64,000 nt of DNA from Mastigocoleus testarum BC008 (GTDB lineage Bacteria > Cyanobacteriota > Cyanobacteriia > Cyanobacteriales > Nostocaceae): contig NZ_LMTZ01000083.1 in assembly GCF_001456025.1 (NCBI RefSeq), positions 16,577 to 80,576 on the forward strand. The letters run 5' to 3'. A program made the position numbers and the translations under genes. Under the pieces are notes generated by a model, which worked only from the letters and a program-made list of their open reading frames with translations, did not search any database and had not been told where the DNA came from. Positions 56,589-64,000 of the stretch are shown here, one piece after another (positions within the stretch are counted from its first letter, which is position 1; the number at the start of each line of letters is the position of its first letter).

Positions 56589-57127
56589 AACTTATCAAAT
56601 TTCTGGAAACAAAAATACATCAACATAATTTGCCAAAACTATCTGACGAGTAATATAAATTTGCATCGCTAATAACTGAATTGGATTTCCATCAGAATAT
56701 AAAATAAAATCTTCAAACCATTTTTTACTACCAGAAACTCTGTAAAAAAACCTGGGCTAGGTTTATCTTTGAGTTACTCTATTATTGTGAAAAAACATTT
56801 TGGTAAATTAAAGTTTAGAGAATGTTCCAAAAGTCATATTATTTACCTAAAATATCTTGGTTCCCCCTAAATCCTCCCCTGAGTTGGGGGACTTTTGCCC
56901 CCTTTTTTAGCGGGTTGGGGGATCTCAATAGTGACTTTTGGTAATAAACGAGACTCTTAAAACATCTTCTTAACTCTAAACCTAGCCAATAAACAGAAAT
57001 ACTGATTCGTTTACCTCTACAATCTGGAAACTGCTAGTGGTAGAAAAGTTCTATTGCAATGTCCTTATTAGGGTTTCTGTTATCATCAAAGGTGTGTATC
57101 ATAAAAACAAATTAATATAAATTCAAA
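56589..57127. other. Intergenic region with a CCCCC/GGGGG hairpin repeat
   Basis: At 56862-56930, TTCCCCCTAAATCC, GTTGGGGGACTTTTGCCCCC and GGGTTGGGGGATC form nested hairpins, a pattern I know as a dispersed repeat in filamentous cyanobacteria. No gene recognised elsewhere. Confidence 0.45.
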
Positions 57128-57460
57128 ATGGTAGAACGCCCAATCAAAAAATCCGATCGTCAGCCAAAATTAAAGACTGACGATAATTCTGGGAATTCCA
57201 ATCCCACTCCCACAGGTGAGCGTTCCAATCCAACTCGGGAACGACGAGGAAATCGTAAAAACTCCAAAGGTAAGGGCAGAAAATCTTCCTTCAAGGATGA
57301 AGAAAAGCAGTATGTGAATCCTGCTTTAGCTCGTCCTCCTAAGCCACCCAAACCTAAAGAAAAGGAGGAGATAGAAGCTTCTGCTGAGTCTGAGCCTGAA
57401 ACTACTCCAGAAACTGAAGAAATTTCGTCAGAATCTCAAGAAGAGAAAGCAGAAGAATAG
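57128..57460 (+). CDS. Small disordered charged protein
   Basis: The 110-residue protein has a basic, Lys/Arg/Asn/Ser-rich first half (RERRGNRKNSKGKGRKSS), a Pro-rich linker (ARPPKPPKPKEKEE) and an acidic Glu-rich tail. It has no folded domain, signal or membrane segment. This split basic-acidic layout suggests a nucleic-acid or protein-binding disordered protein. The family function is unknown. Confidence 0.6.
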   Translation: MVERPIKKSDRQPKLKTDDNSGNSNPTPTGERSNPTRERRGNRKNSKGKGRKSSFKDEEKQYVNPALARPPKPPKPKEKEEIEASAESEPETTPETEEISSESQEEKAEE

Positions 57461-57948
57461 AACTTAAGCGCCATTGTGGATACGTGACTACAAAGTTCAC
57501 TTGAACTGATATAGATAGTATCTAAATATAATTAATTTTAATGATAACTGATGTTCGCGACTCATAAGATACGCGAACAAATTTTTTCTGTCAAAAAATA
57601 CAAAATTGCCAGAAAATCCAAAAACTTAATAAAAGCTAATCCGAAACAATATTTTAAACATTCGACCTTAATAAAAATTTATAGCCTAATCAAAAATACG
57701 GCTAAATACAAAAAATAAACTATATATTGTTCTGTAAGACATTGATATTACTTACTTTAATCTTGTTTTATAGAAACAAATAGCACTTCGCATGTACCAG
57801 TTGCTCAGGATTTTTGTTTGAAAGTTCTAGTTTTTAAAGCTTTGGTTTAAGTATTGATTTATCTCTTGCACCTATAACTAATTCTCGATTATCACTGGGA
57901 CATAGGCAAAAAATTATCAACCTGAAGTTTAATAAAGACGTCGCGAAC
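57461..57948. other. AT-rich intergenic region
   Basis: No gene or repeat recognised. It contains the leader of the PEP-CTERM gene. Confidence 0.35.
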
Positions 57949-58578
57949 ATGAAACTATTTCATAATTTAGCAGCAGTAGCAGCAACAACAGTCTTAGGGT
58001 TTGGAGTAATTTCAGCACCAGCTAGTGCAGCAGGTTTTAGATCTTGTACCACCGGTAGTTATGACATTTCAGATAATGTCACAGGCGCTTCTAATTGTGA
58101 CATTAGCAACGATTTCAGCCAGGATTCCGTAAGTCCCAATAAACCCCTCACAGTTAATGAAGCAGGCTTTTTTGGCAATACTGATTGGATGTTTGGTGGC
58201 AAAATTGGTAGTAACAGTGGTTACAAAGGTACATCTGACGGACAATCAGGCAGTTGGGACATATCAAATGTAATTAAAAGTACTTGGGACGACGTCATGC
58301 TTGTGTTCAAATCTGGACAAGGAACACAGCTTGTAGGTTATCAACTTAATGATGCAGTAAGTTCTGGTACTTGGGAGTCACCTTTTGAAAAAGCTGCATT
58401 TAATTTCAAAGGTAAAAATACTAAAGATGTATCCCACATTAGCGTTTACTACAGGGAAGAACAAGAAACACCCAAAAAAAGGTCAATACCTGAGCCCACT
58501 TCAATGTTAGGTTTGTTAGGATTTGGTGTATTTGGAACTGTATCTACACTAAAACACAAGCAAAAGCAGGAAGCATAA
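57949..58578 (+). CDS. PEP-CTERM sorted exported protein
   Basis: The 209-residue protein has an N-terminal signal peptide (VAATTVLGFGVISAPASA) and a beta-rich extracellular body. Its C-terminal PEP-CTERM signal is SIPEPTSMLGLLGFGVFG plus a helix and a basic KHKQKQ tail. Exosortase recognises such signals and sorts the protein to the cell surface or matrix. Related cyanobacterial proteins are often surface or exopolysaccharide-associated. No exosortase gene is in the window. Confidence 0.88.
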   Translation: MKLFHNLAAVAATTVLGFGVISAPASAAGFRSCTTGSYDISDNVTGASNCDISNDFSQDSVSPNKPLTVNEAGFFGNTDWMFGGKIGSNSGYKGTSDGQSGSWDISNVIKSTWDDVMLVFKSGQGTQLVGYQLNDAVSSGTWESPFEKAAFNFKGKNTKDVSHISVYYREEQETPKKRSIPEPTSMLGLLGFGVFGTVSTLKHKQKQEA

Positions 58579-58728
58579 AATAAAGTTGTGCTTTGCTTTA
58601 CAAGTCTCAACTAAGTATTTTACAGGGCGATATATCTTAATTTTTACAAGATTTTGTCGCAATTAAATAATTAGAGGCGTAGACAGACTCGTATTTTATC
58701 TACCATTTAATAATCCCAAAAACATCAT

Positions 58729-58755
58729 AGAGACGTAGCAATGCTACGTCTCTAC
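58729..58755. repeat. Palindrome TAGAGACGTAGCA/TGCTACGTCTCTA
   Basis: Two 13-bp arms around a single central A, related to the 28-bp palindrome at 48495-48522. It sits between the PEP-CTERM gene and the end of ndhJ. Confidence 0.8.
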
Positions 58756-58806
58756 AACTTGTGAAAAATTATTCGGTTGCCTACTCTTATGAAAAAAATA
58801 TCAGCT

Positions 58807-59334
58807 CTAATGAGCGTCCTGCAATTCATAAAAATCAGGCGACACGTAATCTTTACGCAAAGGATAACCAATCCAATCTTCTGGCATTAAGATACGCTTC
58901 AGATTTGGATGTCCTTCGTAAACGATACCGTACATATCATAAGATTCGCGTTCTTGCCAATCTACGGTTTTCCAAATCCAGTAAACCGAGGGAACTCTAG
59001 GATTTTCCCTAGGCAAAAATACTTTAACGCGTACTTCTTCTGGACGATCTGCATTATCACTTACTTTAATCAAGTGATACATGCTTACAATTTCTTTACC
59101 TGGACCCAAGTCAATTCCAGACTGACACTGGAGATAATTAAATCCGTAGGCATATAAAGCCGTTGCAATTGGTAGCAATAAATCCGGCTCAACCTTAATT
59201 ATCTCCACCCCTTCATGGTCAGCTTCTAAAGATTCATGGTTGTCAAAACCATTTTGCGTTAACCACTGAGATACTTTACCTGCTTCTACAATAGATGCTT
59301 CTGTTTCTGCTGCTGGTTTAGATTCTTCAGCCAC
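58807..59334 (-). CDS. ndhJ: NDH-1 subunit J (NuoC-like)
   Basis: The 175-residue protein carries the 30-kDa subunit signature [20 protein letters not shown] followed by [14 protein letters not shown]. It belongs to the peripheral arm of the cyanobacterial NDH-1 complex, used in respiration, cyclic electron flow and CO2 uptake. It starts with GTG at 59334 behind AAGGAGG and overlaps the end of ndhK by 8 bp, which implies translational coupling. It is the last gene of ndhC-ndhK-ndhJ. Confidence 0.97.
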   Translation of the reverse strand: MAEESKPAAETEASIVEAGKVSQWLTQNGFDNHESLEADHEGVEIIKVEPDLLLPIATALYAYGFNYLQCQSGIDLGPGKEIVSMYHLIKVSDNADRPEEVRVKVFLPRENPRVPSVYWIWKTVDWQERESYDMYGIVYEGHPNLKRILMPEDWIGYPLRKDYVSPDFYELQDAH

Positions 59335-60052
59335 CTGGATTTACCTCCTTCTGGGATTTAGAAGTCATCAAAGCAGGGGGTACGGGCATTCCCATCGCTT
59401 CTGTTAATTGTTGCGGTGGAGTTTCGCGAGTACCTGATTGCAAATACTTGCCAGTTAGAATTTGTTCTACAGGCTTCATGCTGTGAGTGGTGCTGTAGTA
59501 GCGGTGAGTTTGCTTGACTAAGCCCCGCTCCTGCATTGAATTATCTGCAATCTTCTTCCTTAATTTGATAATTGCGTCAACAATCGCTTCTGGGCGTGGA
59601 GGACAACCCGGTAAATAAACATCTACCGGAATTAATTTATCAACACCACGTACGGCAGTAGGAGAGTCGATGCTGAACATTCCACCAGTAATAGTACAAG
59701 CACCCATAGCAATCACATACTTGGGTTCTGGCATTTGTTCGTAAAGCCGCACCAACTGGGGTGCCATTTTCATGGTGATTGTTCCCGCCGTAATAATCAA
59801 ATCTGCTTGACGTGGGCTAGAACGGGGAATCAGTCCAAAGCGGTCAAAATCAAATCGCGAACCAATCAAAGCTGCGAACTCAATAAAGCAGCAAGCAGTC
59901 CCAAATAACAGGGGCCACAAACTAGAAAGTCTTGCCCAGTTGTACAAATCGTCAACTGTAGTCAGAATAATGTTTTCTGACAATTGTTGGGTTACTTGAG
60001 GACGCTCAATCGGATTAATGATGTCTTGTTTCGAATTAGTTTCTAAGACCAT
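59327..60052 (-). CDS. ndhK: NDH-1 subunit K (NuoB-like, Fe-S cluster N2)
   Basis: The 241-residue protein has the cluster N2 ligands in GTACCFIE (paired Cys) and [11 protein letters not shown], and conserved [20 protein letters not shown]. The C-terminal 50 residues are the variable cyanobacterial tail. It carries the terminal Fe-S centre next to the quinone site. It overlaps ndhC by 10 bp upstream and ndhJ by 8 bp downstream. Confidence 0.97.
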   Translation of the reverse strand: MVLETNSKQDIINPIERPQVTQQLSENIILTTVDDLYNWARLSSLWPLLFGTACCFIEFAALIGSRFDFDRFGLIPRSSPRQADLIITAGTITMKMAPQLVRLYEQMPEPKYVIAMGACTITGGMFSIDSPTAVRGVDKLIPVDVYLPGCPPRPEAIVDAIIKLRKKIADNSMQERGLVKQTHRYYSTTHSMKPVEQILTGKYLQSGTRETPPQQLTEAMGMPVPPALMTSKSQKEVNPGG

Positions 60053-60405
60053 TCCAAAGCTCCTTTACGCCATGCATAAACTAAGGCAACTACAAGAATT
60101 GCAATAAAAATTAATGCTTCAATAAATGCCAACAGTCCCAAACGGTGGAAGGCAACTGCCCAAGGATATAGAAATACAGTTTCTACATCAAAGACAACAA
60201 ACACTAAGGCAAACATGTAATAGCGAATGTTGAACTGGATCCAGGCACCCCCAATGGGTTCCATCCCGGATTCATAAGTAGTACGCCGTTCTGGATTGCG
60301 ACTGCTGGGTCGCAGGAGCTTGGAAGCTGATAAAGCTAAAGCTGGTACTAGGCTGCAGAGAATTAAAAAGCCTAGGAGGTACTCGTAACCGCTGAGGACA
60401 AACAC
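60043..60405 (-). CDS. ndhC: NDH-1 subunit C (NuoA-like)
   Basis: The 120-residue membrane subunit has three helices and the conserved loop [20 protein letters not shown], then [13 protein letters not shown]. It lies at the junction of membrane and peripheral arms of NDH-1. It starts with GTG at 60405. It is the first gene of the operon, divergent from rubA. Confidence 0.97.
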   Translation of the reverse strand: MFVLSGYEYLLGFLILCSLVPALALSASKLLRPSSRNPERRTTYESGMEPIGGAWIQFNIRYYMFALVFVVFDVETVFLYPWAVAFHRLGLLAFIEALIFIAILVVALVYAWRKGALEWS

Positions 60406-60618
60406 AATAAGCTTCTAAAGAATAAGGATCGGAATAAATAGAATAACTTTGTTACGTTCTTTCACATTATATATGCTCCATCTTTATTGAATGCTGGAAA
60501 AGCTGCTGGACGGATATTTGATTAGTTTTATAAGTGATATATAGAACTAATATTTATGTCATAATTTGTAACGTATATTTAATATTTTTTTTGCAAGTTG
60601 TAAATTTTACATGGAACC
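60406..60618. promoter_or_regulatory. Divergent promoter region of ndhC and rubA
   Basis: 213 bp between genes read in opposite directions. It must contain both promoters; individual boxes could not be assigned safely. Confidence 0.4.
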
Positions 60619-60951
60619 ATGAGCGAACAAGCTGTTGAAAACGCCTTAGACCGGTATGAATGTCGTGCTTGCGGTTACATTTACGAACCTCTCAAGGGAG
60701 ACGACAAAAATGATATTTCACCAGAGACTTCTTTTGAGGATCTACCCTTCAAGTGGCGTTGTCCGGTGTGTGCTGCTCCAAAAAAAGCTTTTACCAATGT
60801 TGGACCAGAAGGTCAAGCCTCAGGTTTTAAAGAAAATCTTGGCTATGGCTTTGGCGTCAATCAATTAACACCAGGGCAAAAAAATATCTTGATTTTTGGT
60901 GCTTTAGCAGTTGGTTTCTTATTCTTTCTCAGTTTATATGGTTTAAATTAA
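60619..60951 (+). CDS. rubA: Membrane-anchored rubredoxin
   Basis: The 110-residue protein has a rubredoxin domain with paired Cys knuckles (YECRACGYIYEP and WRCPVCAAPKKAF). A linker and one C-terminal membrane helix follow (ILIFGALAVGFLFFLSLYG). RubA is required for photosystem assembly in cyanobacteria and plants. It heads the conserved block rubA-ycf48-psbE-psbF-psbL-psbJ. Confidence 0.95.
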   Translation: MSEQAVENALDRYECRACGYIYEPLKGDDKNDISPETSFEDLPFKWRCPVCAAPKKAFTNVGPEGQASGFKENLGYGFGVNQLTPGQKNILIFGALAVGFLFFLSLYGLN

Positions 60952-61372
60952 TAATCGCTGTCATCAAAAATCGATTAGCAGCAGTTTAATCAAAACTTAT
61001 GAGATAGCAAAGAAAATAATAAGACAGAAGAATTGATATTTAGTGGCAATTGTTCGGCTACACCTTACAACAATACTGTCTTTAAGTAAAGTTCTATGTC
61101 ATTACCGAAATGACAAAGGCTAAGTACTGTCTGCCTTTGATGAACTTGTTACTAGATTTTGAGATTTTAATCCTGCGAATTTAATCCTACGAATTTAATC
61201 CTGCGAATTCAATCCTGCGAATTCAATCCTGCGAATTCAATCCTGCGAATTCAATCCTGCGAAAAATATGGAAACTGCATAGCATTCCAGGATATTACTT
61301 TTCAGTTGTCGAAAAGTCCCTATCTCTTAAGAGAATTTTAGAAAAACTAATCAATACAAAAGTACTTGTACA
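60952..61372. other. Spacer between rubA and ycf48
   Basis: 421 bp containing a 14-bp tandem repeat array at 61169-61261. Otherwise no feature. Confidence 0.5.
61169..61261. repeat. 14-bp tandem repeat (AATCCTGCGAATTC)
   Basis: Six full units start at 61169, 61183, 61197, 61211, 61225 and 61239, plus 9 bases of a seventh. The first two are AATTT variants and the later ones are identical, each joining GAATTC. No spacers are present. Confidence 0.92.
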
Positions 61373-62422
61373 ATGAAAATTTGGCAGCAGAAAATTTGGC
61401 AACAGAAAATTTGGCAACAATTATTCGGATTCTTCTTGGTTATTCTTTTATGTGTGGGTTGTTCTAAAGTAGAATCTATCGCCTATAATCCATGGGATGT
61501 AGTTGCCCTACCCACAGAAGAGAAAATACTAGATATTGCTTTTACTCAAAATTTAGAGCATGGCTACTTGGTAGGAGCAAATTCAACTATTTTAGAAACT
61601 CAAGATGGCGGTAATAGCTGGAAAGAAATTAATTTGGAATTAGGCGATGAGAACTATCGTTTCAATTCCATTAGTTTTAATGGTCAAGAAGGTTGGATTG
61701 TCGGCGAACCTGCTTTGATGCTACACACCACTGATGAAGGTCGCTCTTGGTCGCAAGTTATTCTAAGTGAAAAATTACCTGGTACTCCAGTTAATATCGT
61801 GGCTTTAGCTGAAAACACTGCTGAAATGGCTACCGATGTAGGTGCAATTTATCAAACTGATAATGGTGGTAAAAATTGGAAAGCACAGGTAGAAGGTGCT
61901 GTAGGTATTGTAAGAAATATGGAACGTTCCCCAGATGGTAGATACGTTGCAGTTTCAGCGAAAGGAAACTTCTATTCTACTTGGGAACCCGGACAGCAGA
62001 CTTGGCAGCCCCATAATCGAAACAGTTCCCGGAAAGTAGAAAATATGGGCTTTACAGGAGATAATCAAATATGGATGCTTGCCCGTGGCGGTCAAATTCA
62101 GTTTAGCGAACCAAATAATCCCGAAGAATGGCAAGAACCAATATATCCAGAATTTTCCACTAGTTGGGGATTATTAGACGTAGCTTACAGAACTCCTGAT
62201 GAAGTTTGGCTCAGTGGTGGTAGTGCTAATTTACTCCGCAGTACTGATGGCGGACAAACCTGGGAAAAAGATAGATTTGTAGAAGAAGTACCCACTAATT
62301 TTTTCAAAGTGGTTTTCTTATCTGAGAAACAAGGCTTTGTAATTGGCGATCGCGGTGGTTACTTACTCAAATACAACCCAGACATATCAGAAGTGGCTCC
62401 ATCTGAGGGAGATGAGGCTTAA
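61373..62422 (+). CDS. ycf48: Photosystem II assembly factor Ycf48
   Basis: The 349-residue protein has a lipoprotein-type signal (FFLVILLCVGCSK) and a seven-bladed propeller of Ycf48/HCF136 repeats (LETQDGGNSWKEI, HTTDEGRSWSQV, YQTDNGGKNWKA, LRSTDGGQTWEK). It assists D1 insertion and reaction-centre assembly in the thylakoid lumen. The N terminus is unusual: KIWQQ occurs three times in a row, encoded by three 15-bp direct repeats at 61376-61420. This lengthens the positively charged n-region. No Shine-Dalgarno sequence precedes the ATG. Confidence 0.95.
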   Translation: MKIWQQKIWQQKIWQQLFGFFLVILLCVGCSKVESIAYNPWDVVALPTEEKILDIAFTQNLEHGYLVGANSTILETQDGGNSWKEINLELGDENYRFNSISFNGQEGWIVGEPALMLHTTDEGRSWSQVILSEKLPGTPVNIVALAENTAEMATDVGAIYQTDNGGKNWKAQVEGAVGIVRNMERSPDGRYVAVSAKGNFYSTWEPGQQTWQPHNRNSSRKVENMGFTGDNQIWMLARGGQIQFSEPNNPEEWQEPIYPEFSTSWGLLDVAYRTPDEVWLSGGSANLLRSTDGGQTWEKDRFVEEVPTNFFKVVFLSEKQGFVIGDRGGYLLKYNPDISEVAPSEGDEA

Positions 62423-62929
<507 letters not shown>

Positions 62930-63178
62930 ATGTCAGGTACTACTGGCGAGCGCCCATTTTCCGACATTATCACCAGTGTTCGTTACTGGGTAATTCATAG
63001 CATCACCATACCAGCATTATTTATTGCAGGTTGGTTATTTGTAAGCACCGGCTTGGCTTATGATGCATTTGGTACACCTCGTCCAGATGAATACTTTACC
63101 CAAGCACGTCAAGAACAGGTGCCTATTGTTGATAATCGCTTTGATGCGAAAAAACGAGTTGACGAATTTATTAAGTAA
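62930..63178 (+). CDS. psbE: Cytochrome b559 alpha subunit
   Basis: The 82-residue photosystem II protein has the haem His in [11 protein letters not shown], a single membrane helix ([20 protein letters not shown]) and a lumenal tail. It binds haem jointly with PsbF. AAAGG lies about ten bases before the ATG. It is the first gene of psbE-psbF-psbL. Confidence 0.98.
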   Translation: MSGTTGERPFSDIITSVRYWVIHSITIPALFIAGWLFVSTGLAYDAFGTPRPDEYFTQARQEQVPIVDNRFDAKKRVDEFIK

Positions 63179-63193
63179 TAAGCAGCTTTTACT

Positions 63194-63331
63194 ATGACTA
63201 GCGGAAATAACATTAATCAACCAGTACAATATCCAATTTTTACGGTTAGATGGCTTGCTGTTCATACCCTAGGCGTGCCAACCGTATTCTTTTTAGGTGC
63301 AATTGCAGCAATGCAGTTTATTCAACGCTAG
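63194..63331 (+). CDS. psbF: Cytochrome b559 beta subunit
   Basis: 45 residues beginning [16 protein letters not shown], with the haem ligand in [11 protein letters not shown] and one helix ending FIQR. It lies 15 bp after psbE and completes the haem site with PsbE. Confidence 0.97.
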   Translation: MTSGNNINQPVQYPIFTVRWLAVHTLGVPTVFFLGAIAAMQFIQR

Positions 63332-63340
63332 GAGAATTCA

Positions 63341-63460
63341 ATGGATAGAAATAGCAATCCTAATAATGTGCCAGTAGAACTAAACCGGACCTCTCTTTTC
63401 TTAGGTCTTTTACTAGTGTTTGTTCTAGGTATTCTGTTTTCCAGTTACTTCTTTAACTAA
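63341..63460 (+). CDS. psbL: Photosystem II protein L
   Basis: 39 residues: [20 protein letters not shown], then a helix and the invariant SSYFFN end. GGAG lies at 63331-63334 and the gene is 9 bp after psbF. PsbL sits at the monomer interface near QA. Confidence 0.97.
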   Translation: MDRNSNPNNVPVELNRTSLFLGLLLVFVLGILFSSYFFN

Positions 63461-63882
63461 TTGAAATAACTGTTGATATTCAATATTTATTTAACAGAAC
63501 AAAGCTGGTAATTATTCAACCAAATTTGCCACTTTGTCATGTTTATCTGTGTAATTTATCAGATAACAAAACCAAGGCAAGGTACAATAGGTGTACTAAA
63601 CGACGCGTTCTTCCCTCAAGGAATTCGCGACGAAAATAACTGTCTTCAATAATTAATACTGCCCCTGTATTGCAGGGCAACAATCCTGGGTTCGGCTTTA
63701 AAGCTGATAAAGGTTGCAAAACCAGAAAAGGAAAATGAGTCACTTACCACCTGACTAGTGGCACATTTTGGTAATGTGTATAATTTGGCTTTTCCTGAGA
63801 CAGGAAACTCCAGCCACTGATTCAATCTTGGTTGTGAGTAATTTACTCAGTGTTGACTTTTTAATATAGGGAGGAGAAAAAA
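63461..63882. other. 422-bp spacer between psbL and psbJ
   Basis: No gene recognised. The spacer has a hairpin TTATCTG...CAGATAA (63542-63565), and GGAGGAG lies just before psbJ. In the usual cyanobacterial arrangement psbJ follows psbL closely, so this gap is notable. It may contain a separate psbJ promoter. Confidence 0.5.
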
Positions 63883-64000
63883 GTGTCTGGAGGTGGCAGA
63901 ATACCCCTTTGGATCGTAGCTACGGTCGCAGGGTTAGGCGTAATTACTGTTTTAGGCATTTTCTTTTACGGAGCTTATGCTGGAGTTGGTTCTTCGGTAT
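63883..64000 (+). CDS. psbJ: Photosystem II protein J (runs off the window)
   Basis: It starts with GTG at 63883 behind GGGAGGAG. The visible 39 codons read [20 protein letters not shown], then a glycine-rich membrane helix and [13 protein letters not shown], which is nearly the full length of PsbJ (about 40 residues). The stop lies beyond the window edge. PsbJ influences forward electron flow at the QA/QB side and photosystem II assembly. Confidence 0.95.
   Translation, partial: MSGGGRIPLWIVATVAGLGVITVLGIFFYGAYAGVGSSV

Noticed and set aside
61169-61261. Possible CRISPR array
   Set aside because: Units of 14 bp are joined directly without spacers, and no cas gene is in the window. The same holds for the arrays at 17904-18049 and 62689-62818.

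Overview
The window comes from a filamentous, probably heterocyst-forming (Nostocales-type) cyanobacterium. Direct signs are the photosystem II genes psbE, psbF, psbL and psbJ, the plastid-like ndhC-ndhK-ndhJ cluster, rubA and ycf48. Other signs are AT-rich DNA, many GCGATCGC (HIP1) palindromes, and abundant heptanucleotide short tandem repeats (STRR) of the kind known from heterocystous cyanobacteria. No species name can be supported from the sequence alone.

Layout. 0-3.3 kb: an RRM RNA-binding protein and a GT4 glycosyltransferase. 3.7-7.4 kb: a likely conflict or signalling island. It holds an EAD1-CHAT protease-like gene whose GUN4 domain lies in the -1 frame behind an A9 run, and a convergent DUF4062-kinase fusion. 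7.9-15 kb: RqcH/NFACT, a candidate small RNA, an SLH/OprB porin, tRNA-Phe, ribokinase and a secreted DUF6263-like protein. 15.6-16.8 kb: a patatin-like lipase with an inserted module. 16.8-21.9 kb: a four-gene carbohydrate ABC importer on the minus strand with repeats lodged between its genes. 22.3-25.6 kb: an SH3 protein, an IscB remnant, a Ycf46-like AAA ATPase and a dead alpha/beta hydrolase. 26-34.3 kb: an NAD-dependent epimerase flanked by a partial copy of the neighbouring gene, a STAND NTPase with 14 WD40 repeats, a second STAND NTPase with a vMAP-type N terminus, and a shortened bilin-type GAF photoreceptor. 34.7-48.1 kb: metabolic genes, including a methyltransferase-HIT fusion, Coq4, an isolated ureC, a glutaredoxin-like protein, APS reductase, TtcA, a flavin amine oxidase, DUF2237 and NrtS.

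48.8-53.7 kb holds a compact NAD cluster: pncB (nicotinate to NaMN), nadD (NaMN to NaAD), an NrtR-type Nudix regulator and nadE (NaAD to NAD). It is followed by a truncated PPC-TPR-CHAT gene. 57-64 kb holds a PEP-CTERM protein, ndhC-ndhK-ndhJ (minus strand) and the photosystem II assembly and cytochrome b559 block rubA-ycf48-psbE-psbF-psbL-psbJ (plus strand, psbJ at the window edge).

The most interesting signal is at 3.7-7.4 kb. The EAD1-CHAT frame runs into AAAAAAAAAG followed almost at once by a stop, while the -1 frame is open from that point through a complete GUN4 domain. Programmed frameshifting, transcriptional slippage, phase variation and a homopolymer sequencing error are all possible. 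Repeats also reach into coding sequence (NadE, Ycf48) and directly abut the start codons of nadD and nadE.
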